From Caballeronia peredens (GTDB taxonomy: Bacteria; Pseudomonadota; Gammaproteobacteria; Burkholderiales; Burkholderiaceae): 48,736 bases of DNA. The stretch lies in the NCBI GenBank assembly GCA_001544595.2, contig FCOH02000036.1, forward strand, positions 1-48,736, written 5' to 3'. Positions 24,933-32,234 of the stretch are shown here, piece after piece. The notes below the pieces were generated by a model. The model was not told where the DNA came from. It did no database searches and saw nothing but the letters and a program-made list of their open reading frames with translations. A program made the translations under genes and the position numbers. Position 1 is the first letter of the stretch, and each line of letters starts with the position of its first letter.

Positions 24933-25508
24933 TTAGAGTTTGGCGTTGGTGTAGTCCTGGACAAACCTGACGCGCGATGCTTCCGCCCAGCGCTTGCCCC
25001 AGGCATGCTCCGCACTTTCGTTGAGGACGAACGTGCCTAGTTCGGCCCAGTTCGGCTCGACCTTTCTGCTTTGCATCAAACGGAGCACACGCTGCAGGAG
25101 CGGGAAGAACGCTTCGCCACGCGCGTTGAAAAGCCGGGTGACGCGCGCATCGGACACGCCCGCGCGTTTCAACTGAACCCCGAATCGAGCACTCGATCTG
25201 TCCTCGCCTTGCTTCGCGATGTGATGACCCGTCAGCGCGATGCCGTTCACGATCACAGCCCATCGCTTCCAGCCCTCGACGCTCAGTTGCTCGCAATCCA
25301 CTTTCGCACGCTGCAAGGCGCGCGTAAGGGCCGCGATCTGTTGCACGGTCAGCGATTCGGCATCCGGGTTGAGCCGCCTGAGCGCGACATGGTCCGCCTT
25401 CAGCGCACCTTCGCCTTGCTTTGCCGCTTCGATGAAACGGGCGAGCGCCTGCGCCTGGTTGCTCGATACGCGCCATGTTTGCGGCGCGAAGCCTTCAGTC
25501 TGGTCCAT
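24933..25508 (-). CDS. cse2: Cascade small subunit Cse2 (Cas11e)
   Basis: This 191-residue, mostly helical protein is encoded between cse1 and cas7, the fixed place of cse2 in type I-E. Family-like segments are LARFIEAAKQGEGALKADHVALRRL, IVNGIALTGHH and RVTRLFNARGEAFFPLLQRVLRLM. Two copies form the belly of Cascade and stabilise the displaced strand. It overlaps the cse1 3' end by 14 nt, which supports the start at 25508. Confidence 0.92.
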   Translation of the reverse strand: MDQTEGFAPQTWRVSSNQAQALARFIEAAKQGEGALKADHVALRRLNPDAESLTVQQIAALTRALQRAKVDCEQLSVEGWKRWAVIVNGIALTGHHIAKQGEDRSSARFGVQLKRAGVSDARVTRLFNARGEAFFPLLQRVLRLMQSRKVEPNWAELGTFVLNESAEHAWGKRWAEASRVRFVQDYTNAKL

Positions 25509-27096
25509 CTGATACCCCTTCGAACGATTCGGATCGTGCGGCTCTGCGCGCTTCGTCGCGCTGCTTCAGCACGCGAGCGAGTCGGGGCGTCTTCGCGGTA
25601 CGCAGGCCATCGTGAAAGCGCGAAAGCGCTGCGCCTCGCGCGCGATACACGCGTTCCGCGCTGCGCGGCCCCGCGATAAACGCCTGCTCCAGCACCGCAG
25701 CGGCACGGTCGACGAGCGCGAGAAGCCATTCGTCGTGCGCGACGACTCTGTCGTCGGCTTCGATCTCCTTGCCGAGATCGTCGAAAAAGCGCCGGTCTTC
25801 GGCTTGCTCGAACGCTCTTGCAAATCTGTTCGCCTTGCTTTTGGTTTCGTCGTCGACGTTCTGGTCGCCGTTGCCCAGGAGCGCGCACGACGCGCTCCAC
25901 AGCGTCTTGCGCACAGCGCTGATTGCCTTGATGCGTTCCTCCGCCGCCTCGGCTATCTCTTCGCTCTTTCCCCTCCGCATCGAGACGCGCATCTTTGCCG
26001 TAATGGGAATGCGCCTTTCGTGATACCCCTCGGTCTTTCCCTGACCGCGCGCAATACCTTGAGCGAGAATGAAAAACTCATCGTTTGCGTCGTCGTCCGA
26101 CAGCGCACTTGCGAAGGTTGGCGTGAACTTGCTTTTTGAGAACGCGAGTGTGCTGGCGAGGCTGTAGTCGAAGCCCTTCGCCGTGATCGACAACGCCTTT
26201 CCCTCGACAGTGTTGACCGGCGTCCAGGCATCGCCCGTACTGCCGCAACGCTCCTTCGCAGCGATGCGCACGACCTCGCTGGTCGTACCGATCGCGGTGA
26301 GCGTTTCCCCTTTCGCCTGCAACCGCACGCGCCGGCACACTTCGATATAGAAGGGATCGAGTGCGGTGAAGGAAAGGCTGCTCGCGCCATCCCAGGGCTG
26401 AAGCCACACGAGAGCGATGCCGCCTGTGCCCTTCAACTCGAAGCGCTTCGCGATCTCATCGCGGTTACGAAGCAGAACTTGCACGTCGCGGGCCCAGCGC
26501 TTCCCCCAACGCCCGGCCGGCACCACGCCAAACGCCGGACGACTGGCGAAGCCGCCGTTCATTCGCGAAATGCCGTAATTGCCCGCGCCAAGAAAGCCCT
26601 CTTGCGTCTGCAAGCTGACGAGCGCATAGATCCAGTCTTCGGCCCGTGCGTGAACCATGCGCTGAGCCTTGAGATCGTGATTCCTCGATGTCACCAGCAT
26701 GTCGAGCGCATCGGGCGTCGCAAATCGTTTGTTCCACGCCCGCGACGCCCAGCGCTCGCACGGCGCCTGTAAAAAGGCGGACCGATCGTCCGGCGCGACG
26801 AGCGAGAACGCCGCGCCGTCGCTATCCTCGGGTGTCAATGCAAGCAGCGCCGCGCGCCATTCGCCGGCGGTTTCGAACGGCGCGTCACGTTGCGCTGCAT
26901 GAAGCGCGATAGCCGCGAGTTGCACGAGAAACGCATGCCACGGATGACGCTGATGCGGACGCAGCCCGGGAAAATCGCACACGTCGTCATTGTTGAAGGC
27001 GAGGAGCAGTTCCGGCAACGTCGCGTGCCGTTCCTGTCGATTGCTGGTCCGGTAGCGGATCAGCGCGTCATCGAGCAAGCTGAATCGGATGGACAT
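25495..27096 (-). CDS. cse1: Cascade large subunit Cse1 (Cas8e)
   Basis: This 533-residue large subunit reads the PAM and recruits Cas3. The opening MSIRFSLLDDALIRYRTSNRQERHATLPELLLAF and the DFPGLRPHQRHPWHAFLVQLAAIALHA block are typical of type I-E. A loop matching the Cse1 FAT/GGA-type insert (GFLGAGNYGISRMNGGFASRPAF) is present. The C-terminal part is helical. It starts 9 nt after the cas3 stop. The PAM cannot be deduced from the protein here. Confidence 0.93.
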   Translation of the reverse strand: MSIRFSLLDDALIRYRTSNRQERHATLPELLLAFNNDDVCDFPGLRPHQRHPWHAFLVQLAAIALHAAQRDAPFETAGEWRAALLALTPEDSDGAAFSLVAPDDRSAFLQAPCERWASRAWNKRFATPDALDMLVTSRNHDLKAQRMVHARAEDWIYALVSLQTQEGFLGAGNYGISRMNGGFASRPAFGVVPAGRWGKRWARDVQVLLRNRDEIAKRFELKGTGGIALVWLQPWDGASSLSFTALDPFYIEVCRRVRLQAKGETLTAIGTTSEVVRIAAKERCGSTGDAWTPVNTVEGKALSITAKGFDYSLASTLAFSKSKFTPTFASALSDDDANDEFFILAQGIARGQGKTEGYHERRIPITAKMRVSMRRGKSEEIAEAAEERIKAISAVRKTLWSASCALLGNGDQNVDDETKSKANRFARAFEQAEDRRFFDDLGKEIEADDRVVAHDEWLLALVDRAAAVLEQAFIAGPRSAERVYRARGAALSRFHDGLRTAKTPRLARVLKQRDEARRAARSESFEGVSDGPD

Positions 27097-27105
27097 GAAC
27101 GGGGT

Positions 27106-29736
27106 CTAGATTTTCTCTATGCCGAACCGGCTATACGAAAAGCGCGCCACGCCCAGCCCGAATTCGAAACCGCCTTCATGCCGGACGATCTCCGATGGCT
27201 GCGCGTTTGCGTCGAGGCCGCGTGGCTGCATGTGGTGCCGGATGGCGATCTGATGCACGTCCGTGCCGAAAGGCCCGCGCTCGGGCGGATTGAACTCGAC
27301 GAGCCGATCGGTCGCGCCGAGACGCGTGGCAACGCGCTCTTCGCCGTCCGGGAACGCGAGCGAAGCGAATTGCGTGTCGTACGGAAGAGCGTGGCCTCGC
27401 GCGATAACTCGTTCCGCACTCTCGCCGCCCTCGAGTTGTTGCGCCAGTTTCTCCCACGACGCGCCGAGTTCCCGCTGTATTGCACGCAGGCAATCGGGAT
27501 GGGTCGCGTGTTCCACCAGTGTGCGGTTTTCAAGGGGAATTTCGCGGTTCGGCGTGGCGCAGATCAGGCGACGCGTCGCTTCGATCATGCGCAAATCGGG
27601 ATAGACGCCGCCACCGTCTTTCAGCCGTCCGAGGCCGTTTCGCGGCTTTTCGAGGCAGGCTTCAAAGGAACCGCTCTTGGGTACCAACACCCAAGCGCGC
27701 GCTTGCTGAAAGCCCTCCGGCCGCTCGTGCTTCTCGCGCTTGTGACGATGCAAACGGCCGATGCGCTGCAATAGCACATCCATCGGACAGATATCCGTGA
27801 TGAGCATGTCCGCGTCGATATCGAGGCTTTGCTCGAGCGTCTGCGTGCCGACGACGATGCACGCCCGCATCGCCTCGCGTTCTTTGCCCACGCGTTGTTC
27901 GACGCGCGCATCGAGACGCGGCCTGTCCTGCCGGCTGAAGCGGCTGTGATGCAGCGTCGGGATGCCATCGAGATCGAACAGCCACGCGCGATCGCCGGAA
28001 GCCTCGACCAGTGCTTCCACTGCTTTTTGCGTGGCGATTGCGGCTGGCACGGTGTTGCGGATGATCAATACGCGCGCGCCTTGTTTCGCGGCGTCGAAAG
28101 CGAGGCGGGCGATGCGTTCGGGGTCGTCAATTGCGTTGAGGGTTTGCCAGTGGACCGTCTTGGGCTTGCCCGAGGTCGCCAATTCTTGAACGGTTTCGCC
28201 ATCCGTAAGCGCGGGGTACGGCGATTCAATGGCCTCTTCAATGCCGGGCACAGCGACATTTTCATCGCCGCTTGCGATGCACTGAAACCGCGCGCGCTGA
28301 CTCGAACCGAGCGTGGCGGACAACAGCAGCGCATGACCGCCCGTTGCAAGATGCGCTCGCAAGAGTTGCTCCAGCACTTGCGACATGTAGGCGTCGGAGG
28401 CGTGAACTTCGTCGACGACCAGCAAAGACCGGCAAAGCGCCGCGTGCCGCAGATGCGCGTGACGCACTTTCAGCGCCGCGAGCAATGCCTGGTCGATGGT
28501 GCCTACGGCTATCGTCGCGGCGAGAAATCGCTTCGGCGATTCGGCGGCCCAGCGCTGGTGCGCTGTCGCATCGACAGGAAGATCGGACCATTGAACCTGA
28601 AAGTCCGGCAGTGCGGATTTTTCGTTGCCGTCCGCGCTTTCATAGCCCGGCAGCGCACGCACGACGACCGGCGCGTTCGCCGGCCAAAGACGCGCGACGA
28701 CTGTGCGGACACGCTCGTAAACCTGCGTGGCGGCCACGCGTGTCGGCAGCGCGAAATACAGCGAATCGACATTGCCGGCCGCAAAGAGCTTCGCGAAGTG
28801 CCACAGCGCGGCTTCCGTCTTGCCACTGCCGGTTTCCGATTCGAGTATGAGAAGCGGACCGAGTCCTTCCTCTCCGAGCGTGCTTTGAGCCGGGTGTGGC
28901 GTCTTTACTCCGAACGCTGACTGGAAAGTGAATCCTTCGCGAATCAGTTGCGCGCGCAGTGCCGATGTGTCGAGTCCGATGTCGCCCACGGCCGTCGAGG
29001 CCCGATCGCGTGCGTCTTCCAGCGTGCGCGCGGAACCTGGCGTGCTGTAATCGAAGAAACGCAGATCCGAGCCGAGCCAGTCGGCCAATTGCACGAGGCC
29101 TGCGAACAGATGAACGAATGCGTGCTTGGACGGCAGCGGCTCGCCGCCAGCCTCGAACGCGCGTGGAAAATGCCGACGCAAGGCATCCCCTATTTCCTTC
29201 AGCGCGTTAGCAGGACTGTATAGTTCGCGACCGGCGGCATCACGCACGGAGCGCCAGATCAGCGGATCGACTCCCGATGGCTCCTGCACGGGACGACCGT
29301 GGTGGCCCAAGCTCGCAAGCAGAAGTTCTTCGACACCGCCCGCCCAGTTCCATATTGCATCCAGGGATAATCGTGAAAGCGCCGCTTCGCCGCGTTGAAG
29401 CGCGTAGAGTGCCTCCGCACCGTGTCCCGTCTTTTGCGGCCATTCGTGCGGCGCGGGACCCTTCCATCGTTTCGCCTGAAAACCGCTGTTGGTTTTTCCG
29501 AAGTCGTGCAGATAGGCCAGTGCGGCGAGGCGCTCGACATCCTGCTCGCTCAACGCGCGGCCAGCGGCGGTGCTCAGGGCATCGTGAATGCGACCGCAGC
29601 CCGCGATTGCCATGAAGCACGCAGCCACATCCAGCATATGATCGCAAAGCGGATGAAAGGGCGAATGCTCATCTCCGTCTCGTGGGCGCTTGCCCCAAGC
29701 AACGAAAGTATTGTTTCTGCTTGCCTCTGATTGCAT
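27106..29736 (-). CDS. cas3: CRISPR-associated helicase/nuclease Cas3 (type I-E)
   Basis: This 876-residue effector degrades target DNA after recruitment by Cascade. The HD nuclease domain is N-terminal: His28 and His33 (HPLCDHMLDVA) and the metal pair His77-Asp78 (YLHDFGK). The helicase follows with Walker A ETGSGKTEAAL, the DEVH box LLVVDEVHASD, motif III LLSATLG and motif VI LLQRIGRLHRHKR. It is the first gene of the cas operon. Its 5' end faces array 2 across 237 nt of divergent control DNA. All catalytic residues looked for are present, so interference should be active. Confidence 0.95.
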   Translation of the reverse strand: MQSEASRNNTFVAWGKRPRDGDEHSPFHPLCDHMLDVAACFMAIAGCGRIHDALSTAAGRALSEQDVERLAALAYLHDFGKTNSGFQAKRWKGPAPHEWPQKTGHGAEALYALQRGEAALSRLSLDAIWNWAGGVEELLLASLGHHGRPVQEPSGVDPLIWRSVRDAAGRELYSPANALKEIGDALRRHFPRAFEAGGEPLPSKHAFVHLFAGLVQLADWLGSDLRFFDYSTPGSARTLEDARDRASTAVGDIGLDTSALRAQLIREGFTFQSAFGVKTPHPAQSTLGEEGLGPLLILESETGSGKTEAALWHFAKLFAAGNVDSLYFALPTRVAATQVYERVRTVVARLWPANAPVVVRALPGYESADGNEKSALPDFQVQWSDLPVDATAHQRWAAESPKRFLAATIAVGTIDQALLAALKVRHAHLRHAALCRSLLVVDEVHASDAYMSQVLEQLLRAHLATGGHALLLSATLGSSQRARFQCIASGDENVAVPGIEEAIESPYPALTDGETVQELATSGKPKTVHWQTLNAIDDPERIARLAFDAAKQGARVLIIRNTVPAAIATQKAVEALVEASGDRAWLFDLDGIPTLHHSRFSRQDRPRLDARVEQRVGKEREAMRACIVVGTQTLEQSLDIDADMLITDICPMDVLLQRIGRLHRHKREKHERPEGFQQARAWVLVPKSGSFEACLEKPRNGLGRLKDGGGVYPDLRMIEATRRLICATPNREIPLENRTLVEHATHPDCLRAIQRELGASWEKLAQQLEGGESAERVIARGHALPYDTQFASLAFPDGEERVATRLGATDRLVEFNPPERGPFGTDVHQIAIRHHMQPRGLDANAQPSEIVRHEGGFEFGLGVARFSYSRFGIEKI

Positions 29737-29973
29737 ACGCTGCCAGACCGCGTGTATTTGCCTCGTTTGCGAGAATTCACGCAGCGATTATTTATTTTGG
29801 ATACCTATGTTTTACGTAACTAAGCTGAGCGGTTCTATACGAATCTGCTGAATTACTCTGCGGATCGCGATGTTTGACAGCAGACGGGCGGCTCGCCATA
29901 CTCTCCGGCGCGTGGCGATTCAAAACATCGAATCGGTTGTTTGTTCTTTTAAATCACGAACATAGTGGGTAGA
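29737..29973. promoter_or_regulatory. Divergent region: cas operon promoter and leader of CRISPR array 2
   Basis: This AT-richer stretch separates cas3 from array 2. On the plus strand it contains TTGACA (29874-29879), a 17-nt gap and CATACT (29897-29902), a near-consensus sigma-70 promoter that would start RNA near 29909, about 65 nt before the first repeat. It ends CATAGTGGGTAGA against the repeat, sharing GGTAGA with the array 1 leader. The cas3 promoter must also lie here on the minus strand, probably in the AT-rich part 29780-29850, but no clear hexamers were found. Confidence 0.65.
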
Positions 29974-30863
29974 GGTTCCTCCGCGTGCGCGGAGATAGAC
30001 CTTGGGAAATCGGCGAAGTGCCGGAAGGCTGGGAGGTTCCTCCGCGTGCGCGGAGATAGACCCGCGTACAACTCAATCGACCCGAGCGCCGCCGAGGTTC
30101 CTCCGCGTGCGCGGAGATAGACCGACGCGGACGGACGTATGCGCGTCAAAGACTGCGGTTCCTCCGCGTGCGCGGAGATAGACCCGCGGCCCTTCACGCA
30201 TGGCGGTTCCCCGTGGAGGTTCCTCCGCGTGCGCGGAGATAGACCCGAAGCCCTTGAGCGGTTTAGCACCCTTGCGGAGGTTCCTCCGCGTGCGCGGAGA
30301 TAGACCGCCGTGGGACGAGATAAATGACTCATGCTCCGGGGTTCCTCCGCGTGCGCGGAGATAGACCTTTCGAATGGCGCACCGTCGTCCGCTTCGAAAT
30401 GGTTCCTCCGCGTGCGCGGAGATAGACCCGCGCTCTACACGTCGACAGCGTGGAATGCATTGGTTCCTCCGCGTGCGCGGAGATAGACCCGCATGGCGCT
30501 GGAGAAGCAGTACGCCGATCAGGCCGCTAAGGGTTCCTCCGCGTGCGCGGAGATAGACCGTTCGTGATGGCGTTGTTGTATGCCTCTGAACCGGTTCCTC
30601 CGCGTGCGCGGAGATAGACCCTATGGGCGGCTGTATCTGCGGTTCCGGGCATCGGTTCCGCCGCGTGCGCGGAGATAGACCGTACAACGCGGCGGCGATC
30701 GACGGGTGGCGCGTGGTTCCTCCGCGTGCGCGGAGATAGACCTTCGTCTTTCGCAGCGATTTCAGAGACCGGAATGGTTCCTCCGCCTACACGGAGATAG
30801 CCCCAGGCAGTTCACGCGGTCCTGAATGATTTCGCCGATCCTCCACCTTCGCGGAGCCCGATC
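29974..30863 (+). CRISPR. CRISPR array 2, type I-E, transcribed rightward
   Basis: Thirteen good 28-nt repeats start at 29974 and recur every 61 nt, except for one interval of 70 nt (30462 to 30532) that holds a 42-nt spacer. Each repeat begins GGTTCCTCCGCG and ends GGAGATAGACC, identical to array 1 on the opposite strand. The repeat at 30654 has one change. The one at 30776 is degenerate and a strongly decayed one fits at 30836-30863. Decay at the right end and the promoter at 29874-29902 show that the leader is on the left, beside cas3. Array 2 runs head-on into the sox operon. Confidence 0.97.
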
Positions 30864-30886
30864 CACATTCGACCCAGCCAGCTACA

Positions 30887-31150
30887 TCAGACCTCGAACC
30901 GCGCCCGCGCCGCCGCCGCGATCCGCATCAGCGCCTCGACGCTCAATCGCGCCGCGATCGTCTTCACATAGTCGTGATGCCGCGCCTCGAGCGGCGCATC
31001 GAGATACTGCGCATGCAGATAGCGAATCAGCGCAATGCGCCTGTGCCTGAGCTCGATACTACGTTCGAGCAGCGCGAGCGCCGCGCCCGAGTCGCGGTCC
31101 TTGCACGCGCGTTCGGAAAGCAGCGCGGCGGCATCGCGCGACGAAGACAT
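30887..31150 (-). CDS. Small conserved-looking protein of unknown function at the end of the sox-folB operon
   Basis: I do not recognise this 87-residue protein. It is basic, probably all-helical and Arg/Ala rich (ALLERSIELRHRRIALIRYLHAQYL; ARHHDYVKTIAARLSVEALMRIAAAARARFEV). Its ATG shares the A of the folB TGA stop (TGATG), so translation is coupled and the start at 31150 is well supported; the frame stays open upstream into folB but that part is in the wrong frame for a real protein. It is the last gene before the decayed end of CRISPR array 2, 23 nt away. Given its place it may help folate or sarcosine oxidase function; that is inference. Confidence 0.65.
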   Translation of the reverse strand: MSSSRDAAALLSERACKDRDSGAALALLERSIELRHRRIALIRYLHAQYLDAPLEARHHDYVKTIAARLSVEALMRIAAAARARFEV

Positions 31151-31584
31151 CACACCGACGCGTTGCGCGCGGCGACCTGCATGCGCCACGCATCGTAATC
31201 CGCGCGCCGCCAGTCGAGTTCGAGCCCGAGGCGCCGCGTGCCTTCGCGAATCTTCGGCTTGTGCAGCATGAGCGTGAGCGCGTCGAGCGCCAACCACTCA
31301 TCGAACGAAAGCGCGGCGATCTCCACCGCGAGCGTCTCCAGCAAGCGCGTATGCGGCTTCGCTTCGAGAAACGCGCTCACGCGATTGCACCACGCTTCGT
31401 AATCGATCAGACCGTCGTCCGACTCATGCGGCGTGCCGAAGTAATGCAGACTCGCATCGATGCACACGCGTTGCGGCCCTTCATGCTCATGCTCGTACAA
31501 ACCCACGCGCGTCTTCACGATCAACTCCTCGACGATCACGCGCCAGCCCTGTCCGCCGGCATCCAACGGCTCGAACGGCTTCAT
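31150..31584 (-). CDS. folB: Dihydroneopterin aldolase-like protein
   Basis: This 144-residue protein is of the FolB/tunnelling-fold type: WRVIVEELIVKTRVGLYEHEHEGPQRVCIDASLHYF, then YEAWCNRVSAFLEAKPHTRLLETLAVEIAALSF, and a closing LMLHKPKIREGTRRLGLELDWRR. FolB makes 6-hydroxymethyl-dihydropterin for folate. The start at 31584 overlaps the soxG stop by 4 nt (ATGA). A folate gene at the end of the sarcosine oxidase operon makes sense because SoxBDAG and GlyA both use THF. It may be a pathway paralogue with altered activity and could lack classic FolB activity. Confidence 0.85.
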   Translation of the reverse strand: MKPFEPLDAGGQGWRVIVEELIVKTRVGLYEHEHEGPQRVCIDASLHYFGTPHESDDGLIDYEAWCNRVSAFLEAKPHTRLLETLAVEIAALSFDEWLALDALTLMLHKPKIREGTRRLGLELDWRRADYDAWRMQVAARNASV

Positions 31585-32234
31585 GCGAGCAGCGGCTCGG
31601 CCGCGTCGAGCATCATCTTCACGAAGTAGTCCGCGAAGCTGCGACGCACGATCATCTCGAAGCGATCGCCGCCGAGCGGCACGAGCGTCAGCGACGCTTT
31701 GAAGTAATGGCTCTGCGCACACTGACCTTCGCCGAACAGCTTCGGATGCAGATCGAGCGGACAGCCGCGCGAGAGCACTTCACGCGTCTTCGGACCGTCG
31801 ATGTCGAGCACCGTATAGCCGCTGCCGATATCGACCGCCGCCGAAAACTGGCCGACGAACGACTCGCGCAATTTTGCTTCGAGCGGCGCGGGACGCGAGG
31901 CATCGTGCGCCGTGTCGGAATGCACGAGCCATTCGTCGGGGCCGAGCCACAGCATCGTGTAGCCGTTGCCGCGCGCGATCGTGTTCGGCTTCTCGGGCGG
32001 CGTGCAGCCGATCACGCTCTGCACCGACTTCACGAAGGCCGCATCGCGCGTGTCGCCGCGCACGTTCACGAGTTCGAGAAACGGCCGCTCGGTCAGACGG
32101 AACGCTTTCGGCGATCCGCTCTGATGCGCTTTCATCAATGCATCGGCGCCGACGAGCGGAGACTCCTGCCACACTCCCTGTCCGCTGATTGCGCGATCGA
32201 CGACCGTCGAGGAACCTCTGATTTCATTCAACAT
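31581..32234 (-). CDS. soxG: Sarcosine oxidase subunit gamma
   Basis: This 217-residue subunit belongs to heterotetrameric sarcosine oxidase. Its fold is related to the GcvT/YgfZ family. Segments such as GNGYTMLWLGPDEWLVHSDT, SGYTVLDIDGPKTREVLSRGCPLDLHP and VRRSFADYFVKMMLDAAEPLL are typical. It overlaps the end of soxA by 11 nt and folB by 4 nt, so the operon is tightly coupled. It has no known active-site role and is needed for complex assembly. Confidence 0.92.
   Translation of the reverse strand: MLNEIRGSSTVVDRAISGQGVWQESPLVGADALMKAHQSGSPKAFRLTERPFLELVNVRGDTRDAAFVKSVQSVIGCTPPEKPNTIARGNGYTMLWLGPDEWLVHSDTAHDASRPAPLEAKLRESFVGQFSAAVDIGSGYTVLDIDGPKTREVLSRGCPLDLHPKLFGEGQCAQSHYFKASLTLVPLGGDRFEMIVRRSFADYFVKMMLDAAEPLLA

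Noticed and set aside
29949..30687. Open frames across CRISPR array 2 on the minus strand
   Set aside because: Same artefact as in array 1: translated repeats with random spacer peptides.
19939..30863. Integrase, transposase or attachment sites bounding the CRISPR-Cas block
   Set aside because: None were seen at either junction; the mode of acquisition cannot be told from this window.
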